A stretch of DNA of 64,000 nt from Meridianimarinicoccus marinus (lineage in GTDB: Bacteria; Pseudomonadota; Alphaproteobacteria; Rhodobacterales; Rhodobacteraceae): contig NZ_JBFBVU010000009.1 of NCBI RefSeq assembly GCF_040689105.1, forward strand, positions 1-64,000. The letters are read 5' to 3'. Positions 8,663 through 16,331 of this stretch are shown piece by piece; the stretch's first letter is position 1, and every line of letters begins with the position of its first letter. The position numbers were made by a program, and so were the translations under genes. The notes beneath the pieces were generated by a model, which searched no databases, was not told the origin of the DNA, and saw only the letters and a program-made list of their open reading frames with translations.

Positions 8663-8970
8663 TCATCTCTTTGCGCTCGGCAACAGACCGGCCTTAGCGA
8701 GCGCTCCCTCTGAAAAATCGTTTTCCAGGTGAGGTGACCGATCCTGGCATGCAGGGAGGTGATGACGATCTCTGGTTCCTTGCTCTTCGGCCTGTCCTCG
8801 AACACATCCGTCACGCCATCGAGCAGCTGGTTTTTCCACTGCTTGATCTGGTTCGGGTGCAGATCGAACTGGGTGGCCAGCTCGCTCATCGTCTCGTCGC
8901 CCTTCAGCGCCGCCAATGCGACCTTCGCCTTGAACGCAGCGCTGTGGTTCCTTCTCGGACGCCTTGCCAT
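8663..8970 (-). pseudogene. IS3-family OrfA, frameshifted
   Basis: From ATG 8970 the protein opens MARRPRRNHSAAFKAKVALA, the helix-turn-helix protein of IS3-group elements. It runs in frame through DLHPNQIKQWK to HARIGHLT. The expected continuation LENDFSEGALAKAGLLPSAKR is present but in another frame. The family normally has LTLENDF, so one C appears to be missing near 8727-8731. The gene ends with TGA overlapping the ATG of OrfB. As it stands no full OrfA can be made without a frameshift at that point. Confidence 0.75.
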
Positions 8971-9029
8971 CTTTCGCGCCTTCTTTCCGGCATCGCTGCC
9001 GGATCGGAAGCGGAAAATCCACATAACTC

Positions 9030-9056
9030 AACCGTTCAGATTTCCCGAGCCGCCTC
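9030..9056 (+). repeat. Right terminal inverted repeat of the IS3-type element
   Basis: The sequence starts AACCGTTCAGA and ends CGAGCCGCCTC, the inverted partner of 7778-7804. It lies about 60 bases upstream of the OrfA start at 8970 and marks the element's other end. Confidence 0.7.
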
Positions 9057-9358
9057 AATTTTCCGGATATCAGCTTCGGATACGATTGTCCGCGCAGCTA
9101 TCCACCGCCGGAGATCGTCGCCTTGCTGGATCGAGAACTCCCTGATCCGTAACGCCAAATCACCTACGGGGCTGCCGGGAGCAACGGCCCGACGCCCCAA
9201 AGTCTACAAAGTTGGCTGCGAGCCCCCGCATCCAGAAATCCAACAAACAGGACAATTCCGCCGGACGACAAGACCGTCTGGCAGAATTCGACCTGCATAT
9301 TTTCGTTTTGAACGAGAGAGGCAAAGGGGATAAGCCACTGGCACAAGGAGGCGCGCCC
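9057..9358. other. Gap between the IS element and the methyltransferase gene
   Basis: No complete gene is supported. On the minus strand a short frame from about 9200 reads protein-like residues (GDLALRIREFSIQQGDDLRR, then ARTIVSEADIRKIEAAREI) and stops at 9036-9038 inside the IS repeat. It may be the N-terminal or internal scrap of a gene cut by the IS. I do not recognise its family. A good ribosome binding site (AAGGAGG, 9345-9351) at the right edge serves the next gene. Confidence 0.35.
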
Positions 9359-9907
9359 GTGTTGAACGATGTTGCAAACCGCTTCGACTGGTTGAGAAGG
9401 CGCGGTACCATCGCTCCGAGCTCAAGGTTTCTGGTTCGCCGGATGCTGGGAAGGCTGGACTTCTCCCGGGACATGGATCTGTTGCAACTGGGGTTCGGCA
9501 CAGGCGTCTTCACCGAAGAAATCGTCAGGCGAATGACGCCACGCAGTACCGTTACGGTGTTCGAGGTTGACGAAAGATGCCGTGCCCACGTGGTTGACGA
9601 TCTCAGAGTGACCTATGTCGAGGCCTCGGCCGAAACGATTTCAGAACATTTTCCGGGCAAGAGGTTTGACAATATCGTTTCAACCTTGCCCTTCGCGTCG
9701 CTCCCGAGGCAGGTGTCGCTGAACGTGTTTTCCCAGATCCGTGCGCATCTGGCAACGAACGGAAAATTGCTTCAGTTTCAGTATTCCCTCGTGTCGCGGA
9801 ACGATCTCCGGGATCTCTTTGGCTCTGAACCGGAGATTGATTTCGAACTTCGAAACTTGCCGCCCGCCTTTATCTACGATGTCAGAAACGGTGAGGCGCC
9901 GGTTTAG
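9359..9907 (+). CDS. Class I SAM-dependent methyltransferase, phospholipid N-methyltransferase-like
   Basis: 182 residues from GTG 9359, chosen because AAGGAGG lies 7 bases upstream; the open frame before it is not protein-like. The segment GTIAPSSRFLVRRM, followed by the SAM-binding loop LLQLGFGTGVFTEEI and the FDNIVSTLPFASLP motif, resembles the PmtA-type phosphatidylethanolamine N-methyltransferases of alphaproteobacteria and the related KsgA fold. The likely role is methylation of a membrane lipid or other small amine. It is slightly shorter than typical PmtA. Base composition is visibly less GC-rich than the flanking operons, and it lies beside an IS scar, so acquisition by transfer is plausible. 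Confidence 0.65.
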   Translation: MLNDVANRFDWLRRRGTIAPSSRFLVRRMLGRLDFSRDMDLLQLGFGTGVFTEEIVRRMTPRSTVTVFEVDERCRAHVVDDLRVTYVEASAETISEHFPGKRFDNIVSTLPFASLPRQVSLNVFSQIRAHLATNGKLLQFQYSLVSRNDLRDLFGSEPEIDFELRNLPPAFIYDVRNGEAPV

Positions 9908-9940
9908 GGACCGCCTTCGATCTGCCTGCACGACAGGCTG

Positions 9941-10987
9941 TCAGCGGCCGTTGGACGACGCGTCGATATTGCAAGGTTCCATGGGCTGGGGATGGATCGA
10001 ACACTGGTACTGTCTGGGTGACAGCCCCGTAAACCTTCGAAACGCCCGGGAGAAATGGGATGGGTTCTCGTAGCCGGTGGAATACGCGACGTCGGTGACG
10101 CTCATGTCGCCCCGCGAGAGCATCTCGCAAGCCACCTGATAGCGGGCTTCCGCGACAAGGGTCGAGAATTTCAGGTTTTCCGCGCCCAGGTGGCGCTGAA
10201 GGGAGCGTTCGCTGGTGCCCAGGATTTCGGCCAGCTCGCCGATCCGGAGAGGGCGGTCGCGCAGATAGGTTTTCAGGATTTCCCGGATCATCTCGGCCGT
10301 TGCCAGACAGGCCCGGTCCTGCGGCGGATCAAGAGCCGAAGCAACAGCGGCCGGATCGACCGGGCAGGGGCGGCCCAGCAGCACGCGCGGAACCACGATG
10401 GAGGTATGCGTGCGGCCCATCAGAATGCGGGTGTTCGGAAAGGTCTCCAACGCCGCGGCGGGCGGCGCGCGTTTGGAAATGAACGTCATTTCCGCGGGGC
10501 ACCAGGACGGGCCGGCGACACTGCGAACGATCGAAATGAAAGCCTGCAGCTGCAACCACTCGGCATAGGCCAGCGCGGGGCTGTCCCTGTAGCCGACAAT
10601 ATCGCACACCACGCGCAGGTCATCGCCGCGTGTGACCATGCTGGCGATCAGCGCGCCGTTTTCCCGCGTCGCGCGGGATGCCGCCGCCTGCAGGCGCGCG
10701 AGCCCGCTGGGCGCCGACAGGATTGCCGTCCGGGTTTGGGGTCTAAGACCGTCAAGGCCCATCGACCGTGCCGCGGCAAAGCCAAGTTCCATGGCCGCGC
10801 CGGCGCCGCCGTTGGCGGAAACGAAATCCAGCACCTTGGGCACGCTGAGATAATAGTTCGGGGTCTCGTCAACCGTCGTCGGAAGCCCGGCGCGGTCGAG
10901 GCCCTTGTGGACGGGCACACCCTGTTCGCGCAAGACCTCTAGGTAGACGTTCAGATGGGCGGCCCGGACGAGCGGCACTTTGCGCAT
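9941..10987 (-). CDS. AraC family transcriptional regulator
   Basis: 348 residues from ATG 10987 (MRKVPLVRAAHLNVYLEVLR). The N-terminal about 200 residues match the arabinose-binding-like sensing domain of the OruR/ArgR-type AraC proteins. The C-terminal 100 residues hold the double helix-turn-helix, with RIGELAEILGTSERSLQRHL and the second unit VTDVAYSTGYENPSHFSRAF before GLSPRQYQ. It is divergent to the exported-protein cluster starting at 11369 and is its likely activator. A direct repeat at 11317-11334 in the shared intergenic region is a candidate site. A longer open frame upstream of 10987 is not protein-like. Confidence 0.87.
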   Translation of the reverse strand: MRKVPLVRAAHLNVYLEVLREQGVPVHKGLDRAGLPTTVDETPNYYLSVPKVLDFVSANGGAGAAMELGFAAARSMGLDGLRPQTRTAILSAPSGLARLQAAASRATRENGALIASMVTRGDDLRVVCDIVGYRDSPALAYAEWLQLQAFISIVRSVAGPSWCPAEMTFISKRAPPAAALETFPNTRILMGRTHTSIVVPRVLLGRPCPVDPAAVASALDPPQDRACLATAEMIREILKTYLRDRPLRIGELAEILGTSERSLQRHLGAENLKFSTLVAEARYQVACEMLSRGDMSVTDVAYSTGYENPSHFSRAFRRFTGLSPRQYQCSIHPQPMEPCNIDASSNGR

Positions 10988-11368
10988 GGTGGTCTCCGAG
11001 ACAGTCGCTGCGCGGCAGGACAGGGCTTGACGAAACCGGCACCCCCGACGCTGGGGAACCATAGGGGCCGCCCCGGATCGAAGGCGACAGGATTGTCCCC
11101 GATTGCGCCGCGCAGTCAAGGGGCTGGACGGGGGGAAATGCGCCCGATCCTGAAGCCTGGCGCAAGTCGGGACGGAACCGGCCGAGATGATGCCAAGGCC
11201 GGAAATCTGGCGGGAAATGGTAAGGGAGATCGCGTGGCCTCTGTTAACAATTCCTCGGAAAATTTCGCTCCGGCATTGGCCCTGTTGGAAGGAGAACAAG
11301 TGCATCGTGCGCGATTGTGGCGCTAACGTGGCGCAATTGATTTGAACACCCTACGAGGACCTTCATCC
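10988..11368. other. Divergent promoter region between araC-type gene and DUF1254 gene
   Basis: 381 bases with no convincing gene on either strand. The part nearest the DUF1254 gene is more AT-rich (around 11240-11345) and carries the direct repeat described separately, so it probably holds the rightward promoter. Confidence 0.5.
11317..11334 (+). promoter_or_regulatory. Direct repeat GTGGCGC x2, candidate AraC-type site
   Basis: GTGGCGC occurs at 11317-11323 and 11328-11334, an 11-base period, so both copies face the same side of the helix. It lies about 35 bases before the DUF1254 start codon and downstream of the divergent AraC-type gene. AraC proteins bind direct repeats, but their half-sites are usually about 21 bases apart. 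The assignment is therefore tentative. Confidence 0.35.
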
Positions 11369-12970
11369 ATGAATCTGATTTCACCGCTTGCAGCCGTTTC
11401 GCTTCTGGCCGCTTCGACGGCAATTGCGCAGGTGTCAGAGCAGTCTCTGGCCGCGATCTCGACCCCGGACAGCGTCGAGTCGAAAATCGGAACGCTCAAC
11501 TACAAGGACGGCGCGCCCAGTGCCGATACCGTTTCGGCGGTCTATGACAATCTCGACATGGTCTATGCCTTCCGCGCCTTCACCGACACCTTCAAGGGCG
11601 TCAGTGTGCAGGCGGCGCTGGAAGGCTTTCAGGCGGCCGGCATCAAGGACAACGAGATGCTGCTGTTCTCGAAACTGATGGATTCGGAATCGCTGTTCCT
11701 GACCGCCAACGCCGACACGGTGTATTACCTTGGCTTCGTCAACCTTTCGGACGGGCCGATGGTGATCGAGACACCGCCCGGCGCGCTTGGCACCATCGAT
11801 GACATGTGGTTCCGCTGGGTCACTGACTTTGGCCGTCCGGGCCCAGATCGCGGCGAGGGCGGCAAATATCTTCTGGTGGGGCCGGACTACGACGGCTACC
11901 TGCCCGAGGACGGATTCTACATCGGCCGTTCCCAGACCAACCGCGTGCTGGTGCTTGGCCGCTCCTTCCTGACCAAGGATGACCCGGCGCCAACGGTCAA
12001 GGTCATCAAGGACAACCTGAAGATCTATCCCTATGCACCCGGCGGCGTCGGCATGTCCATTGCCCGTTTCCTTGAGGGCGGAGTCGAACTGGGCCGCAAT
12101 GCCGAGCCCAAGACCCCGGTCTTCCACGAGGGCACGGGACTTGCGATCAACACCATCCCGCCCAGCGACTACAGCTATTTCGAGATGCTGAACCGGCTGG
12201 TGCAGGACAACCCCGCGACGGTGATCGATCCCGAACTGATGGGGCCGGTCGCGGCGATCGGGATCCGAAAGGGACAGACGTTTGCCCCGGACGACCGGAT
12301 GAAGGGCATCCTGGAAGAGGCCGTGAAACTGGCCAATGCCACGGGTCGCACGCTGGGCTTCGCACCGCGCGATCCGGACTGGTTCTGGTACGAGGGCTTG
12401 CAGTGGTGGAACCCCCTGTTCCAGGGCGGCTACAATTTCGAGGCCCCGCTGCCCGAGATCACCAAGGATGGCGCCAAGCCCTATCCCCCGACGGGCTACA
12501 AGCACAACGACGCGCGCACCTCGTTCTTCTACAACGCCACCGGGATCACCCCGGCGATGGCCATGCGGCTGACCGGCGTCGGATCGCAGTATCTGTTTGC
12601 CACCAAGGATGCGAACGCCAACTGGTTCGACGGGGCAAAGACCTACAAGGTGACCTTGCCCAAGGGCATCCCGGCCGAGGCCTTCTGGTCCTTCACCCTT
12701 TACGACAACCAGACCCGGTCGATGCTGAAGACGCCGCAGAAGTATCCGCGTGCGGGGTCGCAGAACTATCCTTCCCCTGCGGCGGAAGTGGCCGAGGATG
12801 GCTCTACCACTGTCTGGTTCGCGCCCGAACAACCCGAAGGCGTTGCCCGCGGCAACTGGATCCAGACCGATCCGAAGAAGGGTTGGGTCACCCTGTTGCG
12901 GCTCTACAGCCCGATGCCGTCCTTCTTCGACAAGAGCTGGCAACCGACCGACATCACGCCTGTGGAATGA
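11369..12970 (+). CDS. Exported DUF1254/DUF1214 domain protein
   Basis: 533 residues from ATG 11369, with a signal peptide (MNLISPLAAVSLLAASTAIA). The N-terminal half has the DUF1254 pattern (YAFRAFTDTFKG, TANADTVYYLGFVNLSDGP, GYIGRS-type motifs). The C-terminal part has DUF1214 (AFWSFTLYDNQTRSML, NYPSPAAEVAEDGSTTVWF, NWIQT, LLRLYSPMPSFFDKSW). The biochemical role of this widespread exported family is unknown to me. It leads a run of four exported proteins behind an AraC regulator, suggesting handling of an external compound. A GAGGA ribosome site and the signal peptide support this start. Confidence 0.82.
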   Translation: MNLISPLAAVSLLAASTAIAQVSEQSLAAISTPDSVESKIGTLNYKDGAPSADTVSAVYDNLDMVYAFRAFTDTFKGVSVQAALEGFQAAGIKDNEMLLFSKLMDSESLFLTANADTVYYLGFVNLSDGPMVIETPPGALGTIDDMWFRWVTDFGRPGPDRGEGGKYLLVGPDYDGYLPEDGFYIGRSQTNRVLVLGRSFLTKDDPAPTVKVIKDNLKIYPYAPGGVGMSIARFLEGGVELGRNAEPKTPVFHEGTGLAINTIPPSDYSYFEMLNRLVQDNPATVIDPELMGPVAAIGIRKGQTFAPDDRMKGILEEAVKLANATGRTLGFAPRDPDWFWYEGLQWWNPLFQGGYNFEAPLPEITKDGAKPYPPTGYKHNDARTSFFYNATGITPAMAMRLTGVGSQYLFATKDANANWFDGAKTYKVTLPKGIPAEAFWSFTLYDNQTRSMLKTPQKYPRAGSQNYPSPAAEVAEDGSTTVWFAPEQPEGVARGNWIQTDPKKGWVTLLRLYSPMPSFFDKSWQPTDITPVE

Positions 12971-13081
12971 TCAGATGACCCGCCAGCCAAACATCGTGCC
13001 CGCGCGGTGCAGTTTGCTGGCGGGCCCACCGCCCCGCAGTGTTCTACTGACAAGACGTCGCTTTCAAGCAGGACCAGCGCA

Positions 13082-13882
13082 ATGATCCTCTTTCGACTTT
13101 TTGCAGCCCTGATCATCGCTTTTGCCATCACGCCGTTGGCGGTGGCGCAATCGGACAAGGACGCCGATCTTGCCAAGAAGCTCTCTAATCCGGTGGCGGA
13201 TCTGATCAGCGTGCCGTTCCAGTTGAATTACAACGAGGGCTATGCCTCTGGCGACGGGGAACAGTGGCAGCTGAATATCCAGCCGGTGATCCCGATCTCG
13301 ATCAGCCACGACTGGAACCTCATCTCGCGCACCATTCTTCCGGTCATCAGCCAGGACGGGGTCATTCCGGGGGAGGGGGACCAGTTCGGCTTCGGCGCCA
13401 CCACCCAAAGCTTCTTCTTCTCGCCCAAGGCGCCGACGCGGGGCGGGCTGATCTGGGGGGTGGGTCCGGTCCTTCTGATCCCGACCGCCACCGATGGGAT
13501 CGCCACCAACCAATGGGGAGCGGGCCTGACCGGGGTCGCGCTGACTCAGCGCGGGCCGTGGACCGTGGGGGGGCTTGCCAACCACATCTGGTCGGTGACC
13601 GGCAATGACAAGGACGGCAAGATTTCTGCGTCTTTCCTCCAGCCGTTCGTCAGCTATACCACGCCCAAGGCCACCTCTTTCACCCTGAACACCGAGTCGA
13701 CCTACGACTGGGAAGACAAGCAATGGTCGGTGCCGGTGAATGCCCTGATCGGGCAGGTGGTGGAACTGGGCGCCCAGCCGGTTCAGTTCAGCCTCGGCGC
13801 CCGCTACTGGGCTGAGTCCCCCGACAATGGTCCCGACGGCTGGGGCGCACGCTTTCAGATGACCTTCCTGTTCCCGAAATAG
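13082..13882 (+). CDS. Outer-membrane beta-barrel type protein (transporter-like)
   Basis: 266 residues with a signal peptide (MILFRLFAALIIAFAITPLAVA). The mature protein opens DLAKKLSNPVADLISVPFQLNYNEG and continues with alternating amphipathic strands ending in GARFQMTFLFPK. That terminal phenylalanine/aromatic pattern is typical of outer-membrane barrels. Similar proteins are annotated as transporters or as MetA-pathway-like. It lies between two other exported proteins, so it could be the route by which a compound crosses the outer membrane. Substrate unknown. Confidence 0.7.
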   Translation: MILFRLFAALIIAFAITPLAVAQSDKDADLAKKLSNPVADLISVPFQLNYNEGYASGDGEQWQLNIQPVIPISISHDWNLISRTILPVISQDGVIPGEGDQFGFGATTQSFFFSPKAPTRGGLIWGVGPVLLIPTATDGIATNQWGAGLTGVALTQRGPWTVGGLANHIWSVTGNDKDGKISASFLQPFVSYTTPKATSFTLNTESTYDWEDKQWSVPVNALIGQVVELGAQPVQFSLGARYWAESPDNGPDGWGARFQMTFLFPK

Positions 13883-13949
13883 TGAACTGCCCATGACCCT
13901 TTTTCACGGGATCACACCCGTTGCCAATCGCAGAACAAGGAGCACCTCC

Positions 13950-16025
13950 GTGTTGCCACGCTTACAAGTTGTTGCCCTCGCCGCCACGGTCGCTCTGACA
14001 GCCCTGTCCGCCTCTGCACAGCAGCGCATTGACGGGCAGGTCAATGTCGGCGGCTTGCCGATTTCCGGGGCCGAAGTGACTGCCTGGCTGGCCAGTCCCG
14101 AAGCCCCGGAAAAGCTGGCCACGGCCACCACGGCAGAGGATGGCACCTATGCCCTGACCCTTGCCGAGGGGCGGGACGAGACCGGTGTGGTCTACCTGAT
14201 CGCCGAAGGCGGTGCGGCGCAGAATGCCGCCGGGAAGGGGCCAAACAGCGCCTCGGTCCTGATGGCCACCCTTGGGGCAGAGCCGCCCGCGCTGGTGACA
14301 ATCAACGCGTTGACCACCGTGGCCTCGGCATGGACAGCGGCGCAATTCCTGGACGGCAGCACCCTGCGCGGCAACGCCACCGGCCTGGGGATCGCGGCCG
14401 GGAATGTGCCGAACCTTGTGGATCTGGAAACCGGCGGTCTGGGGCCGGTGATCGTGGATCCACTGAACGCGCCGCAGACCACCTCCCTGGCCAAGTTCAA
14501 CACGCTGGGATTGCTGCTGTCGGCCTGCGTCACGCAGATCCCCGACGCCTGCACCAAGCTGTTCGAGGCCGCCACCCCGCCGGGCGGGGCCGCCCCGACC
14601 GACACGCTGCAGGCGGCGCAGAACATCGCCCGTCACCCGGCGCATAACGCCGCCAAGCTGTTTGGACTTCTCGACCAGTTCTACCCGGTCCCCGAGGGCA
14701 AGCGGTATCGCGACGTGGCGCTGATCCCCTATCTGTTCTATCCGCCCAGTTCCTGGACCCTGTCACTGGTCTATTCCGGCGGCGGTTTCTTCGCGGTGGG
14801 CGGGGCCGCCATCGATGTCGAGGGCAACTTCTGGACCAACAACAACTGGCTGGTCGGCTCGCAAACCACCATCTTCCACCAGTTCGGCGCCGGCAGCGGC
14901 AAGTTCGCCCCGAACGGCAAGCCCTTGTCCCCCGCAATCACCGGTTTTCGCGGCGGCGGGCTCGACAGTCCCGGCTGGGGGGTGGCTTTTTCGGCCGATG
15001 ACAAGGTCTGGCTGACCAACCTGATCGGCAGCACGATCTCGGTACTGGATCGCAAGACCGGACAGCCGCTGTCGCCGGAAGGCGGCTATGACTTCGACGG
15101 CAAGCTGGGGCAGATGCAGGGCATTCTGGTCGCGCCCAACGGCGATATCTGGACCGTCGACAACGGCAACAGCCAGATCGTCCACATTCCCGGCGGCGAT
15201 CCATCCAAGGGCCGTATCCTTGGCCAGACCGTCGACGGAAAGCCCGTGGATGGCACGCTGAAGGTGAAATCGCCCTTCGGCATCGCAATCGACCAGCAGG
15301 ATCGGATCTGGATCACCAACAGTGGCGCGGACACCGTGACCCGCTTTCCGGCCAGCGACCCCGGCAAGGCCGAGGAGATCAAGGTCGGTTTCAGCCCCCA
15401 CGCCATTGCCATCGACAGCAAGGGCAACGCCTGGGTCGGCAACCTCGTCGGGCATCCGGGCACCAAGGAAAAGCTGGATCTGGTTCAGCAGACGATCAAG
15501 GCCAAGCTGGAAGCGCGGAAAGGGACGATGTCGGCGGATGACATTGCCGCGCACATGTGGATCGACCTGTGGGACATCATCAGCGAGTATCCCGGCGGCG
15601 ACATCTCGATGATCACGCCTGACGGTACGGTGCACGGGCCGTTCAACGCAAACGGCGCCATCACCGGCCCCTGGGGCGTTGCCATCGACGGCAACGACAA
15701 CATCTGGGTGGCAAGTTCCACCAGCCATTCCGTCACACAGCTTTGCGGCGTGCGCACCGAGACCTGCCCGCCGGGGCTGAAAACCGGCGATCCGATCACC
15801 CCGGCGGCGGGGTTCATCGGCGGGCTGGAAACGGTGGCCCCCATCGCCATCGATCCCGCCGGCAATGCCTGGGTCGGCAACGGCTGGAGCGACACCGACG
15901 CGGGCTTCAGCGAAGACCCGCCCGAGGCACAATCGACCCGGTTCTCAGCCCATACCATCGTGGTCTTCTTCGGCGTGGCCAAGCCGGTGAAAACCCCGCT
16001 GATCGGGCCGGTCCAGGCGCAATAG
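13950..16025 (+). CDS. Secreted NHL-type beta-propeller protein
   Basis: 691 residues from GTG 13950, chosen because AAGGAG precedes it at the right distance and it begins a signal peptide (LPRLQVVALAATVALTALSASA). An ATG at 13893 lacks such a site. Residues about 25-120 look like a carboxypeptidase-regulatory-like fold (GQVNVGGLPISGAEVTAWL). From about 280 onward, repeated blades such as GIAIDQQDRIWITN, AIAIDSKGNAWVGN and GVAIDGNDNIWVAS form a Vgb/NHL beta-propeller. Such propellers bind or hydrolyse small molecules or act as scaffolds. The substrate is not evident. It is part of the exported cluster. Confidence 0.72.
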   Translation: MLPRLQVVALAATVALTALSASAQQRIDGQVNVGGLPISGAEVTAWLASPEAPEKLATATTAEDGTYALTLAEGRDETGVVYLIAEGGAAQNAAGKGPNSASVLMATLGAEPPALVTINALTTVASAWTAAQFLDGSTLRGNATGLGIAAGNVPNLVDLETGGLGPVIVDPLNAPQTTSLAKFNTLGLLLSACVTQIPDACTKLFEAATPPGGAAPTDTLQAAQNIARHPAHNAAKLFGLLDQFYPVPEGKRYRDVALIPYLFYPPSSWTLSLVYSGGGFFAVGGAAIDVEGNFWTNNNWLVGSQTTIFHQFGAGSGKFAPNGKPLSPAITGFRGGGLDSPGWGVAFSADDKVWLTNLIGSTISVLDRKTGQPLSPEGGYDFDGKLGQMQGILVAPNGDIWTVDNGNSQIVHIPGGDPSKGRILGQTVDGKPVDGTLKVKSPFGIAIDQQDRIWITNSGADTVTRFPASDPGKAEEIKVGFSPHAIAIDSKGNAWVGNLVGHPGTKEKLDLVQQTIKAKLEARKGTMSADDIAAHMWIDLWDIISEYPGGDISMITPDGTVHGPFNANGAITGPWGVAIDGNDNIWVASSTSHSVTQLCGVRTETCPPGLKTGDPITPAAGFIGGLETVAPIAIDPAGNAWVGNGWSDTDAGFSEDPPEAQSTRFSAHTIVVFFGVAKPVKTPLIGPVQAQ

Positions 16026-16331
16026 CGCGGCGCGGCGGCGGGAACTGCACAGCCTGTCCTTTCGGGCCGCAATGGATACCGCGCAAAGGCGTCCGCGCGG
16101 ACCCTGAGACCTGCCCGCCCCCTGCGAGGGGCGACCAGCGCAGCGCCGTTTAACTCCCGGGCTATGCAGGACTCGCGCCATTTTCTCGCAACTGCCATGT
16201 TAGCGACCAAAAAACAGACGTCCCGGCCGATAGGCGTCTCGACTTGGGACACAGGCGGGTTTTGGGTATGACAAGATCCATCTGCGCGCTGACAGTTCCA
16301 GAATTCTCATGACATTCAGGAACATCACGAC
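16026..16331. other. Gap between propeller and formamidase genes
   Basis: 306 bases without a supported gene. A 6-base-arm hairpin (CGCCCC at 16116-16121, GGGGCG at 16128-16133) has no T-run and is not a convincing terminator. The right part (about 16180-16320) is more AT-rich and may hold a promoter for the formamidase gene. Confidence 0.4.

Larger units (their letters stand above)
7778..8666 (-). pseudogene. IS3-family OrfB (DDE integrase-type transposase), frameshifted
   Basis: From ATG 8666 the sequence MTDRDHTLSLTRQAELLGIS runs to KPNTPQPAPG. It resumes in a different frame with NIYPYLFRKLAVTRPNQVWAMDISYI, followed by the catalytic-core motifs VVDWFSRKVLAW, NTDQGSQFTS (second acidic residue), DNVFVERLWR and the C-terminal FYNRRRPHSSLDGQTP. 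The break coincides with a perfect tandem copy of GGGTGCC at 8381-8387 and 8388-8394. Removing one copy restores the frame and the normal motif PAPGHNIYPYL. The resumed frame stays open past the end of the element, so the normal stop is also lost. Non-functional. Confidence 0.8.
7778..9056 (-). mobile_element. Decayed IS3-family insertion sequence
   Basis: About 1.28 kb bounded by imperfect 27-base inverted repeats at 7778-7804 and 9030-9056. It contains minus-strand OrfA and OrfB reading frames of the IS3 family (DDE transposase). Both frames are damaged: OrfA by an apparent one-base loss near 8727-8731, OrfB by a 7-base tandem duplication at 8381-8394. Length, gene order and the overlapping ATGA between OrfA and OrfB fit the family. 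No matching target duplication is evident, since the flanks ATA and AAT differ. It is probably immobile unless helped by an intact copy elsewhere. Confidence 0.8.

Noticed and set aside
10988..11305. N-terminal extension of the AraC-type frame
   Set aside because: The extra 106 residues lack domain character, overlap the promoter region and precede the normal family start.
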